A stretch of 64,000 nt of DNA from Mangifera indica (Eukaryota; Streptophyta; Magnoliopsida; Sapindales; Anacardiaceae). Of this stretch, positions 41,205-53,318 are shown one piece after another (the first letter of the stretch is position 1; each line of letters begins with the position of its first letter). The notes beneath the pieces are model-generated. The model did not search any database. It worked only from the letters and a program-made list of their open reading frames with translations, and was not told the DNA's origin. The position numbers and the translations under genes were made by a program. The stretch covers positions 1,364,001-1,428,000 of the forward strand of contig NC_058137.1 in NCBI RefSeq assembly GCF_011075055.1, given 5' to 3'.

Positions 41205-44089
41205 GTATACATACTTGAAAGCATGGTAAAAATGTGGAAAATTGTTGTTACGTGAAGGGTTTACAAGTTTTGCCTTCTTTTACTAACCTTTCTTTGTTTG
41301 AAATGCAATTAATTTAAGGGTATTTAATTAAAATAAGCAAAATTTTAAACGTTTATACGTTTTTAGGTCACCCTATAAAAGTTTTACCAAAATAAGCAAA
41401 CCGTATTTTTTTTACCCTTTTTGCCCTTATGTTGAAAAACCAAGTAAAAATATTTTTTTTGAGAATGTGCGTCGGTTTATGGTGGTTACGATGGTGGCTA
41501 GGGATTTTACACTGAAACCCTAAATATGTCGAATTATGTATATGGATGTTTTTGAATGTTTCGAACGCTTAAAATGATGTAGTTTCAATGTTAATGGATG
41601 TCTGGAAGTGTAGCCGTTGAGAGACAAAAGCGCGCAAATTTACAGTGTCACGCAAACTGCGCAAATTTACAATGCTGCGCAAACATTGTTTACACCGCGC
41701 AAACCTGTTCACATCGCGCAAACACTGATTACATCGCGCAAAAGTAGATATCATAGTCTGTGAACAGTATTTTTTGCGCGATTTTGCAAGCAGTTTGCCC
41801 GATGTGAGTAGTTTTTGCGCGGTTTGCGCAGCACTGTTCACAGTTTGTGTGACACTGTTCACAGTTTGCGTGACACTGTTCACTTTTTACGCTTTTGTCT
41901 CTCAATGGCTACACTTCTAGGCATCTATTAACATCGAAACTACATCATTTTAAGCATTCAAAACATTCAAAAACATCCATATACATTCGACATATTTAGG
42001 GTTTCACTGTAAAATCCCTAGCTACCATCGTAACCACCATAAACCGACACATATTCTCAGAAAAAATATTTTTATTTGGTTTTTCAACATAAGGGTAAAA
42101 AAGGTAAAAAAAATACGATTTGCTTATTTTGGTAAAACTTTTCTAGGGTGGGCTAAAAACGTATAAACGCTTAAAATTTTACTTATTTTAATTAATTACC
42201 CTTAATTTAACTAACCTTAGATTTCCTTTGGAAGAATAAAAAATACAAGATATTTTTTGGGATCTTGTGTCTTTCTTTTTCCTGTGTGGTAAGGGATCAC
42301 AACTTCATATTAAATATCTGAGAGTATTAGTCCATTTAGAGGACCATCTTGCATTAGGGTCCAAACTTGAATTTATCGCACTTGTTATACAGTGTCATTT
42401 GAACTTAAACAGTACACTGGGACCGGTAGAGAGAGAGAGCCGCGGTAGAAAAATTTATCTGAGGTTCTGGCCTGTATCAGGTCAACGATGGAGTGAGCAT
42501 ATATAAGTAAATAGGCAAGAAATACAATTTAACCGGTAAAAATATTGTCTGCTGTCCTGGAGCGTAATTATATGTTTTCTCTATTATATAATTCCTCAAC
42601 CAAACTGCGTAACTTATCGCTTCATCACTGTAGACATGGTTGCTAACTACTCTCATTATCGTTTGGCCAACAGACTGGAGTTCATCATGCCCTGAACCCA
42701 GACCCATACAGAGGCGTCTTTGGTTCAGATGGTGAAAAGTATGCCAAAGATATCCAAGACCTTATTGACTTTGGAACCAGTGGCCATGTTGCTGGTTTTC
42801 TTTCTGAGGCTATACAGGTAATTTTCAGTTCCCCGGATTAGAATTAAGGTGTTATGTTATGTGTTCTTAGAGGAAAGATGATTTCATACTTGACAGGGAG
42901 TGGGTGGCATAGTAGAGTTGGCCCCAGGTTACTTGCCTGCCGTTTATAAAATTATTAGAAAAGCTGGAGGTCTTTGCATTGCTGACGAAGTTCAGGCAGG
43001 GTACGCTCGCACAGGTTGCCATTTCTGGAGCTTTGAGGCCCAAGGTGTTGTGCCCGACATTGTGACAATGGCAAAGGTTAGTTTGTCATTGCCTTTTGTT
43101 CTGTAGTGAACCTGAAAACTTATCCCTGCATCACTAAATCAATCCATGCCATTGCTCTACAAATTATTAACTGCACAGCTTATCCATACACCTTTAACAA
43201 GTTCAAACAAGCATTTTTCCACTATGTCTATCGTGTTGGTTCATCATGCAATAGCATAGGGTTGTATTCTGATTATTTGTTGCGGTCTATGCCCAGGGTA
43301 TCGGAAATGGCATTCCCCTGGGTGCTGTAGTAACTACTCCTGAGATTGCGGAAGTCCTGACTCACCGCAGTTACTTCAATACTTTTGGAGGAAATCCTTT
43401 ATGTACAGCTGCAGGGCATGCTGTTTTGAAAGTGATTGAAAAAGAAAAGCTTCAGAATAATGCATTTGTTGTTGGATCCTATCTGAAAGAAAGACTAACT
43501 GCACTCAAGGATAAGCATGAGAGTAAGTTTTATTCTTTGTCCTTGTATCCTTATACGTCAAGAACTAGCATCTATGACTCTAGAATTTTTCTCACTCATA
43601 TTCTTTGCTTCTCTTTATAAGACGAACTTAATTGGTTGCTGATTATGTTACATGATGACCTTTGCAGTAATTGGAGATGTAAGGGGAAGAGGCTTTATAC
43701 TTGGAGTTGAACTCGTCACTGATCGCCAACAAAAAGCACCTGCGAAGGCTGAAACTCTACATGTAATGGACCAGATGAAAGGTATATGTTTTTGTCCACC
43801 ACATTTCAACCTAGCCATATTTTAAGCATATGGTTGTTAATAAACCGCTTTTTTCCTTATTGTAGAACATGGAGTACTGATTGGGAAAGGTGGATATTAC
43901 GGAAATGTTTTCAGAATTACCCCTCCTCTCTGTTTCACTAAGGAAGACGCCGGTATGTCTTCACATACCCTTTTTCAAAAAAATGGACAGAATGTTATTC
44001 TTTTTCATCACAGCTGTATTTTTAACTTCAACATAATGTTTGCAGATTACCTGGTTGATGTTATGGACTACACCATGTCAAAGATGTGA
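39847..44089 (+). CDS. PYD4: Mitochondrial class III aminotransferase, AGT2/PYD4 group
   Basis: PLP-dependent transaminase of the alanine:glyoxylate aminotransferase 2 family; PYD4 members are associated with beta-alanine transamination at the end of uracil breakdown. Exons are 39847-40095, 40271-40501, 40782-40952, 42674-42817, 42897-43076, 43297-43522, 43668-43781, 43866-43952 and 44046-44089, giving 481 residues, the normal length. The N terminus ([10 protein letters not shown]...) is basic and Ser-rich, as for mitochondrial import. The PLP phosphate loop NSGTEAN is near 166-172, D295 in IADEVQAG binds the cofactor ring, and K325 (TMAK, just before intron 5) forms the Schiff base. Intron 3 (1721 bp) holds a TA microsatellite and a foldback element. 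The AGT2 versus PYD4 choice rests on remembered sequence features (GxHFW, TAQSNW) and on RAPTOR being next door, as in Arabidopsis At3g08860/At3g08850. Confidence 0.92.
41122..41197. repeat. (TA)n microsatellite in aminotransferase intron 3
   Basis: About 38 uninterrupted TA units lie 170 bp into the intron. It is likely to vary in length between individuals. It is not coding. Confidence 0.95.
41318..42201. mobile_element. Foldback element (second family) in aminotransferase intron 3
   Basis: An 884-bp palindromic element is flanked by perfect 9-bp duplications TTAATTTAA at 41309-41317 and 42202-42210. The ends are GGGTATTTAATTAAAATAAG and its near-inverse, so this family differs from the GGCCAAA elements. 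Both arms contain AAACCGACAC- or GTCGGTTTATGG-type landmarks and a small tandem repeat near the centre (about 41640-41880) built of GCGCAAAC and CACTGTTCACAGTTTG motifs. The short open frame at 41569-41883 on the minus strand is only that repeat. The 9-bp duplication and long inverted repeats point to a non-autonomous Mutator-like element. Confidence 0.85.
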
Positions 44090-45781
44090 AGCAAAGCACA
44101 CACCACTCTGTGGTCATCGGCAACGTATTTAATCAATATCTAAAATTGTACTATTATATATCTCTCTGTTGTGAATGAAATAATTAATGCATATAGGTTT
44201 TCGCTTGAATTAGCTTCCGACGGTACACTTTTAGCAAACGTTGAGTCAACATCTCGTTGCCTCTTTGTAGCTCTCTTGTTCTTACTTATTGCATAGACGA
44301 TATCCCTTTTTATCTTTTTTTTTTATATATAATTATTATCTTATTTTCATCTAATAAAACAAAGTTGATCCGCTGGTTGAATCTTTCAATTTAACTTGAT
44401 AAGTTGTACTCTGCTTTGCTTGATTGACTCTTATAATCATATTGCTAGAGTACAATACAAATCTTTCAATTCAAGGTTTGTTCACGAACAAAGAAAGAAG
44501 CTGAAGCCTCGGCTAAATTTATATAAGAAATTACATTTTACATTGTATCAATTAAGCAACTACAATTACATCTTCCCTTTAAGTCCCTTGATCTTAAGTC
44601 TAAACTCAAATCTAATGAGTCAAGAATTGGGTTTCTTTCCTTACAACAAACTAAATTTGGGTTAACTGAACAATCCAGTTTGAATTGGTTTAAAATAAAT
44701 TTAAAGTTAAATTATTTCGAATCTTAATCCGTTGATCTTAAATTGATTAGGAATTAATTTTTTTAGATTTGAACTGATTTTAAGCTAAGTTTGATTGGGT
44801 TAAGTGTGGATCTAATACAGTCCTAATTACATCAGTGCGTTTAATATTAACTAGGTATTTCCTGGGATGGATTCTTACATTCCATTCGATATCTATGTTC
44901 ACTGCTCTTTATAGAGTAAAAACTGTAATTTCATTTATGACCCGATACCTTCTTTCTCTCGTATATAAAAATTACAGAAACAATAACAACATAATAATGG
45001 AATTCGCCACTGCAGTTTCAGAATCTTCACGTGTAACAAATATTAATGACAATGCAAAGCAACGAGACAGAATGTTGATGAGAAGAAACTTTCTTTTCCA
45101 TGCAACTCAATTTCAAATTCTAGTCGGCAATCGCATGCCGGGCACCATTAATGGCGTTTTGGTGAAGACTCAAGAGTCAAGAAGAGGCCATTAATGAGCT
45201 GTTTTGACTTTTGAGAGCGGTTACTAAGTGTCCTTATTTAAATTAGGCCAAATTGGGCGTCCAAATAAGAGGAGCGGGACTGTTGGAAAGAGAGAATGTT
45301 TCAGGAGATAGAGGCCGTCAGCAATTGAGCCAAAAATGATGCTGAAGATTTTAAAATGAAACCCTAAGGTGAAACTGTCATTTTTTAAAACTTAGATTAG
45401 AGGAAACTTTTAATTTTTAAAGTTTAAAAGGGCGAAAAGAGATAAAATTTTAAAAGTTTTATGGGTGGATATATAGTATTATCAAACTTAAAGGGGAAAC
45501 TTGAAAATGCAACATACCTTGGGTGGGACATAGTTCTTTGGCCTTTAAAATATTATATTTTTTTGGACGCGTTTTCAAAATTACCCCGTCCTCAAGTGTC
45601 AAGAAGACACCATTGGTAAGAGAAAAAGATCCACCTCCATCAGGTAACAAACCCCTCATATATATAAACTGCTTAACATTCATAATCAAAACCTAATTAT
45701 AAAACTGCATCCAATAGTAATACATAAACCAAGCAAAACTGAATCACAAAGTCGATCACATATTCTAAACCGCTAAAAAAT
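44090..45781. other. Downstream flank of the aminotransferase gene
   Basis: The 3' UTR (with AATGAAATAATTAATG near 44175) leads into AT-rich non-coding sequence. A one-armed element relic is at 45246-45543. The 119-codon frame at 44835-45194 shows no domain and looks accidental. Confidence 0.5.
45246..45543. mobile_element. One-armed relic of a GGCCAAA foldback element
   Basis: The right end CTTGGGTGGGACATAGTT...TTTGGCC and inner landmarks (AAACCCTAAGGTGAAACTGT, TTTTTTAAAACTTAG) match the right arm of the 52448-53318 element, but there is no matching left arm. The flanking 9-mers TTTAAATTA (45237-45245) and TTTAAAATA (45544-45552) differ at one base, which would make GGCCAAATTGG at 45246 the other end after internal loss. 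The left boundary is uncertain. Confidence 0.55.
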
Positions 45782-46036
45782 CTAGCGATCGTGCCGAGCA
45801 GCCATTGATGAGAAAGGAGTATGGTTGGAGTAGGAATACCTGGTGATGGTTGTGGTTGAAATTTCAGTAGATCGGCGGCGCTGCTGCCGCGTGAGCACGC
45901 TGTAGTAACGAACAGCCGATGTTAAAACAGAAACAATGTCCATGAATAAGCATGCAAATTCATGGCACATGTAGATACTCTTTCTTAGAATCACAGTCAT
46001 CAGAATCGAAACTGCATCCACAAGTTGTGTGCTCAT
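45782..46036 (-). CDS. Possible small gene of unknown function (84 residues)
   Basis: An ATG-started frame of 84 codons ends in TAG at 45782. It is less AT-biased than its surroundings. It encodes MSTQLVDAVSILMTVILR, a mixed hydrophobic stretch containing ACLFMDIVSVL, a basic TRQQRRRS patch and a Ser/Thr-rich tail ending MAARHDR. A TATATAAG box lies about 110 bp upstream on the same strand, and a very short frame (MPYQI) lies in the presumed leader. No family is recognised. The coding call rests on the promoter-like spacing and composition only. It is single-exon as drawn. Confidence 0.4.
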   Translation of the reverse strand: MSTQLVDAVSILMTVILRKSIYMCHEFACLFMDIVSVLTSAVRYYSVLTRQQRRRSTEISTTTITRYSYSNHTPFSSMAARHDR

Positions 46037-46146
46037 TTCTTTCTCGGCTTTGTAATTTGGTAATGGTTTCTCAATCCTCCCTTGGCATGACGAGCGCCTT
46101 AGATTTGATAAGGCATGGTTCACGTCATGATCACTCTGAAACCTCT

Positions 46147-46154
46147 TATATAAA
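46147..46154 (-). promoter_or_regulatory. TATA-like box upstream of the small frame
   Basis: TATATAAG on the minus strand lies about 110 bp upstream of the ATG at 46036, the usual plant distance for a short leader. Positional inference. Confidence 0.35.
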
Positions 46155-49100
46155 TATATTCTCGTCGTGTAATTACTGAAATATCCTCCCAAAATAATTT
46201 ATCCCATACCTGTGCTCGCATTATTTGATGAAAATTGCGCGGAGTTGGAATTTAATTTAGGCATAAGGATGAATTGAATGGAAGTCTTATTTAACGCACA
46301 CACATATATATAATTAGATTAAATTTATTTTAATTTTATTCCATTAAATATTGAAATATGATATTAGATTTTTTTGGGTTAAATTTACGATATTAAATAA
46401 CAACTAATTACATGAATTAAATACAACAGTTACTCATATAATCTATTCGTAAATTATGTAATATAACATTATTCGAATACCTTTTATACAACAAATTGGA
46501 AAGAGAATCTTTAATAATTACAATCCTTATTATGTTTATTTTTCACATATAAATAAAATGAATTTGAATTAAACTAACTTAAATTTGAATCTATATTTAG
46601 TTTGAATAAATTAAATTTTAGCTAAAATTTTAATTTGATTTGAATTTGATTCATTTGTATAATATTATTCACTTTATTAATAATTTTTTTATGATATTTT
46701 ATACTAATTTAAATGAGTTAAAACTCGAATTAAATATTATAATTTGAACTGAATTCAAATCAAACCCTGAACTGGCCTTGACTTACCTTGAATTCATCCA
46801 TAAATTTATCTACTTTTTTTTGTTAATAAACATTCCACTAATATACTCATTGAACAAGGAAGAGAAAAATTGTAGTTGGGTGTGCAAGTGGATTGAGATA
46901 GACACAGGGTCATAATAGTAATTTAGTTTATGAATTTCAAGTTGGCAAGCGTTAAGTACGAATGAGGACATTATGGACTCATCCTGGAGTTGGCTCCCTA
47001 TTATTAAACCATCTATACCTGCAAGTTCGGCGACTTTTTTCGCAGAGTGTCGACATTCTTCCTTTGTATAATATTACAAGGAAACAAAAGTCCTCCCCAC
47101 CACAGAATCAGACAGGCAGATTTAGATGGCCGTATTTTATTCACTTTGTCTTTTTTCAACCTTTAGAACCGCAAACAAGTATTTTTATTGAAATCACGAA
47201 ATATATATTATAATATTAATATCCTTTATATCATTTTTAACACCCACTAATTTTCTTTTTAGCCACCGTTTCCAATTTTAAACGAAGTTATAACTATAAA
47301 AGAGCATTATTATAATATTTTATTTAAATTTTTAATTAAATACTCAGATGATTTATCATATAATCGAATGTTTTTATATACATAATTTTATTAATTTAAA
47401 AATAATTACTTTATCATACAAGTATTTTGTTTTAAGGGATATGAACCTCATAGCTTTATATATATATATATGTGTGTATGTGTGTGTGTGGAGGATTTGT
47501 GTGATCGATGCTGATTAAATTGTTTCAAGCTTTATTATTAATTTTTTAATTTAAATTTACTTTTAGTGACTTGAACTCAATCTAAGTTAATTCAGATCAA
47601 ATTAAATGACCTGAGTTTGAGTTGAGATTGTTATTGCTCAATTTAATGGAATCATTAAAAAGTTATCGATAAATTAATCTTTTTTTCTGGTGGGATTTTT
47701 TCTTCTTTTTTTTTTTTTTTCATTGTGACTTCTCTAACAAACTCACCTCTAATGAAGCAAGTTTGTTCCAGCTAATTTTTTAGAATTGCACATATAAAAC
47801 CCTGAAGTGAAAAAATGGAGGGAAGAAAAATATTTCCCTAATTAAAATTGAAGATAGGTGCCAAAGACAACAACAAAACTTTACATACTTAGTTTTAATT
47901 ACTTTATGTTATAATATAATTGAATAATTTTTATATAATAATTAAATATTTAAATATATAATTAAATATTAAATACGCATAATATTTCTCATGAAAAAAT
48001 TAATGAAACTAAAAATCACATTCACTTCCCTGTTATATGAGCTGTCCAAACAAAGGAACTGTCGCTGTAGCAAGCTACAAGCTGGACCAGCTGGATCTGA
48101 AAGAAAATTCGGATTGGGTCATGTGATGAAAAATGGGCTCTGAGGGACCCGGGTCCCCAAGACATTTATAAACTCAATCAACAGATGAAAAATGGACCCA
48201 ATTCGTGCAGTGCAGATTGACATGTGTAAATCTGAAGAATGTCAGTCAGGTTCATTCAGATAGAGGAACATTTTCCTCAATTTGTTTTCGCAGTCCCAGG
48301 ATGGTAAAAAACATGATTGATTGTTAAGAAAATAAGAATAACTGTTTGGCTGTAAAGCACAAACAAGTAAAAATCTGTCCCTGGACACATTGATTGGCCT
48401 TCAATTCTGAAGCATTTAGGTGGCAGCAACAGCAGCCATAGAATAAAAATACACCAGCCTGGCTGGCCACAATTAAACCAACCAACAAAATGTACTGATG
48501 TTAGCCCAGACAAAATTTCAATGGTGGGTAACCTTTTCTTTCCCTTAAGTCACTTGTTATTTACTTAAGTTCTTAACTAAATCACAGTAAGACCTTCAAC
48601 ATACTGGTAACCAGCTGTTTGACTTCGTCTCGCAGCTCGCTGAGCATAAGATGGGTAACCCCAGCTCGATTTAATCCATTCCCTGGAAACTCTAGTTACC
48701 CTTTTCTATTTCTCTAGCAAACCAAACTTAAGTTGGGTGTTTCTTATTCAAACCAAGCTTACATAGTTCAAGTTTAATTTAGGTTGAATCTATCCTTATA
48801 AATTGGCTTATATCTTGTTAAATATGTACTAGAAAAATGGCTTTGCTCAAACCAATACTGATAAAAAAATAGAGAATGTATAATAGAAAAAAATCATTGA
48901 AATGTAAAATCTATTCTGGTGCATAAACCTCGAGACTGATGGGATTCTCTGACATTTTGCTACCTGTGAGCTAAATCATCACAATTTTTTTCACCCTTAG
49001 TGGTAAAATACTAAAAACTTCACATCTAATAAATACGATAGATTAGATATTAATTTTATAAAATATGAGTTTTGATCTTTACATTTATAAATTTAATATA

Positions 49101-51639
49101 TTTTTAATAAAATATCAAAATATAAGTCAGATGACAGGTTTAACGATACAAAATATTCTTAGATATAAGTAATAATACACCAATCTTAAAAAAGACTTAG
49201 CTAAATAGTAGTGGTCTTAATAGTATATGGTGGTTACACTTAAAAAAAGTGTTGGAGATTAAATTTTTATATCTAATAAATACAATATAAGTAAGTGACA
49301 TATAAGTACTGTGAATTAACGCATAACATAAATTAATTAGTTTTGTGTAATATAAGTTTTGATCTTTATACTTATAAGTCTAGTATATTTTCAATACTTA
49401 ATAGCAACCACTGTGGTTCTTCAAAATTGAAACACACAATAAAAAACAAAAAATTTATAACAGGGTTGGATCTGAATTGAGATAGATTGGTGTTTGACTC
49501 AATCGAATTAGAGTTTTAGTTTGATATCTCAAATTTTTTTTAATAATATTATTTATTTGATTAATAATATTATTTATCTTATTAATATCTTTAGATGATC
49601 TTTAACTAATTTAAACAAAAACAAATTCAAAGTAAGGATTATAAATTAAATTGAACTCAAATTCCTAGATTATGAATATTGCCATGAGATCACATCAACA
49701 ATGACAAATGCAATTACCTCATACAGACTTAGGATCCTTAATTAGTCATAGACAAAACTGTTTCACACTTGGCCAATAAAGCGACTGATTTGTTGACCAA
49801 TTTGTCTAATTAATAATGCCATTACGGAGTGATTAGGTGAAAGTTAGGAGCTTAGAAATGTCTAAATGAGGAATTCAATTAGTGGGTTCTTTGACTCTTG
49901 CTGCAATCTTTATCACTTCCACCTTGTTTGTCAAGCCACATTAAGAATTTTTATTTCTTCTGCTATCATTGCATAGCAAATGTGTAAGTGGCACATGACT
50001 CACTCAGGCATCTTTTGGAAAATTTGTTCCAAGGCATGTGAAGATTTAACAAGTATATAGAATCCTCCACTATCAAACGCGCCTTTAATGGGATTGAAGG
50101 CTTCCAGCCAAGCTTGTAGGCTCACTTATGGCCCTTATGGTTGGGGCTGTGCTCTCACGGGCAGGGGAAATTGTTGGGGTTTGTGTCAAAACTTCTTTCA
50201 GTATTGTATTGTGCACAAAAAGCTAACAAGGAAAAATTGGACTTTGGACATGAAAAAAGGTGATAAAGTAGTATTAATACTTTCTTTATCAACATTTATG
50301 ACCTCTAGGTCAACCATTCTCCTTGTGTCTCTAGAATATAGATATTAAATTCCTTATGGTTGGTGTGTGAGATGGAGGGCCAAAGAGTTTTCAAATTCTC
50401 ATTGAATTATGGTTTTAAATCGGCATTTGTTATGTTATCAAAAGTGTAGATGGATTTGAGCTAAATAAACCATGAATAGGGGTTTATTTAAATTTGATTT
50501 AAATATCAAAAATCTAATTTAAGTCGATGACAAATCTGTCAAAAAAGTTATTAAAAAAGTCAAAGAAAAAAATTAAAGATTATTGAAAATAAAAATAAAT
50601 TAATTTATCAAAAAAATAAAAAAATTATTATAAAAAATGAATATATTAATAACTTTTCGTTGATTTGCTCAAGTTAGACCCAAGATTTAGCAATATTATT
50701 ACATGAATCATTCATTTCACTGCTCGATTGATTATTAATTATTTCCCAAAATGCATGCCTCCTTTTGTCTATTTCATCTTGATTATTTAGACCCACATGC
50801 CTCTTTCTCTTGCCTTGATGGGTTGGCCAATTTATGTCTCGCTTATGCAGCAAACCGACCTGCCTCAAAGTCAATATCTATTGTGGGTCTTGACCCCACA
50901 GTCCAACTTATTTAGTCCACGTATTAATTTGAGTATTTCGATACATGATTTTAACTTGCAAATCTTCACTATATAGTACACGGATTAATTTCATCATCAT
51001 ATTTGCAGAGACCAATTTCTGCTCAATGAGAAAAGTGACAGCGGAAAAAGCCAAACTGTTCTTCAGATTTTAACTTGTTCTTATTTTATTGCGAATTTGG
51101 ATAAACTTTACCGCAATAGATAAGCTCTCCATCCCACTTGTCTGTCTATTTTCACAATAAAATATGCGTCTTCATGCATATTAGCCGTTAACCACGAGAC
51201 AATTTGAGAACTGACTTTCTACAATGCTATTTTTGCAGTATGTATTCTGGGCAACAAAAATCATTAGTATCAATGTTTTCATAAGCTCATCCGACGTGAA
51301 CCCGGTGGAGATAGCAACCCAATTTAATCAGTGGTTGGATTGTTTAACTAGTGAACAGAATAATTAATTGTTAAAAATATATTTAAATAATTTTATATAA
51401 TTTATTATTAAATATATAATTTAAATATTTTATAATTAAAATAAATTTAATTTATTGATATATATATATATTCAAATTTGATAAATAAAATCTTTTGTTC
51501 CATTAAAATCATTAGTCTAATCTGATCTAACCTTAAAAACTTTTTTCAAGTAAATTGATATTGTTTTTATTAATGGGTGATGGTTGGACCAACCAATCCA
51601 ATCCTTTTTTTTTTTTGTAAGCAAATAATTATATATAAT

Positions 51640-51900
51640 AATAATTAGAATAATACTATATGTATTTATTTTAAATACATAAATAGATACATATTTATAT
51701 ATATTATTATGTCATTGAATGTTATTTTATTTTTAATTTAAAATTATCCAGTTACATGATAATATATATAAGTATATATTAATTTATATATTTTTGATAA
51801 TATATTTTTATATAATTAAATAATTTTAAATTAAAATAATATAATATAATTATATATTGATATATTATTATTACTATATAAATTAATATTTCTTATTAAT
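51640..51900. mobile_element. MITE-like AT palindrome
   Basis: TATTTATTTTAAATACATAAATAGATACATATTT is followed by the shared centre ATTGAATGTTATTTTATTTTTAATTTAAAATTAT and then inverted landmarks (only parts are quoted in other entries). The same wording occurs in the element at 15003-15228. Borders are approximate. Confidence 0.4.
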
Positions 51901-52447
51901 ACATATAATTTTTTACTCATTTATCCTGGTCGAAAGAGCTTGGAGTCCCTCATCTTGAAAGCAAATATGATGTAAAATTGGCTTTACACAAAGTCTCTCT
52001 CAAGGAAATCAACGTGTCACCCCATTGCTTCGCGAGTCCTTCTCACATAAGATCATTGTCATCTTCAGTATAATTTTGCGATGAAATCATGAGAACTTGG
52101 AATTGGACGTGTGTTAAGTTGGGCAAGTATGACGAGTCATAGAGGCGGTGGACACACGATGAGACACTCTTCAGTAACACGTGGACGGTGTGCGTAAAAA
52201 AAAATTATAATGGTTTGGAAATTACTAATTAGTTTTGAAATCAAGTGGCTAACGATTGAGTTTAAATTTGTCCACTTAAGTGATTAAGACTTAATGAGGT
52301 CAGAACACATATGTCATTGCTTATGCTCTTTTGTTATTGATAAGTTCCTTATGCATATCCTCTCGACCGCGTCCGTTGCAATTTGAAATTTCTGAATCCT
52401 TATCATCCATCATGCAGTCGCATCATTTGTGTTTTAAGTATTTTAAA

Positions 52448-53318
52448 GGCCAAACGACTATTTCCCACCCAAGGTTTAGCGTTTTCTCAAAAGTCCCCCC
52501 TTTAACTATGGAAACACCAAACACCCACCCATGGCCGGTTAGATTTAACCAAACCCTAACGGCTGTAAATTTTATCTCCTTTTGCTCCCCTAAACTTTAA
52601 AAACTGAAATTTTCCCCCCGCCTAAGTTTTAAAAAATGGCAGTTTCACCCTAGGGTTTGGTTTTGAAATCTCCGGCGACCTCTCCGGCTCCGTTGCCGAC
52701 GGTCGCTCCCTCCCGAAGCAACCTCTCCTTCCGGCGATCTCTTTCCTCCCATTTGGAGGTCCGATCGACGCCCGGAGACGTCGTGGGAGACGAAGACTTC
52801 GTCGGGAAGACGAAGTTCTTCGTCTTCCCAGACGAAGCCGACGCTGTCGTCCTCGTCTGGGAAGACGGTCGTCTTCCCAGAGGTCTTCTTCTGGGAAGAC
52901 GAAGAACTTCGTCTTCCCGACGAAGTCTTCGTCTCCCACGACGTCTCCGGGCGTCGATCGGACCTCCAAATGGGAGGAAAAAGATCGCCGGAAGGAGAGG
53001 TTGCTTCGGGAGGGAGCGGTCGTCGGCAACGGAGCCGGAGAGGTCGCCGGAGATTTCAAAACCAAACCCTAGGGTGAAACTGCCATTTTTTAAAACTTAG
53101 GGTGGGGGAAAATTTTAGTTTTTAAAGTTTAGGGGAGCGAAATTAGATTCTATTTTAGTTTATTTTTAATATTATAGCTAAAATGACGATTTTACCCCTA
53201 CCACCGTTAGGGTTTGGTTAAATCTAACCGGTCATGGGTGGGTGTTTGGTGTTTCCATAGTTAAAGGGGGGACTTTTGAGAAAACGCTAAACCTTGGGTG
53301 GGAAATAGTCGTTTGGCC
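52448..53318. mobile_element. Foldback Mutator-like element with GC-rich captured interior
   Basis: An 871-bp element is flanked by perfect 9-bp duplications TATTTTAAA (52439-52447 and 53319-53327). The ends are GGCCAAACGACTATTTCCCA and its inverse. The two arms are almost perfect inverted copies right up to a short centre: frames at 52657-53100 on plus and 52622-53065 on minus translate to nearly the same ~147 residues (starting MVLKSPATSPAP). The interior 52670-53060 is strikingly GC-rich, full of GAAGACGA/TCGTCTTC, and unlike the surrounding AT-rich DNA, as in gene-fragment capture by Pack-MULEs. The intact duplication and matching arms suggest a recent insertion. There is no transposase, so it must be moved in trans. 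Confidence 0.9.

Noticed and set aside
41569..41883. 104-codon repetitive minus-strand frame (NSVTQTV repeats)
   Set aside because: It is translation of a tandem repeat inside a foldback element.
44835..45194. 119-codon frame downstream of the aminotransferase gene
   Set aside because: No domain or promoter; the composition is that of spacer DNA.
48277..48513. 78-codon hydrophobic minus-strand frame
   Set aside because: It has no ATG at its start and no recognisable family; hydrophobicity is common in random AT-rich frames.
50088..50348. 86-codon plus-strand frame
   Set aside because: It has no ATG at its start, no domain and no splice or promoter context.
52622..53100. Two ~147-codon frames, one per strand, as protein genes
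   Set aside because: They are mirror images within the arms of a foldback element, with no independent gene support.
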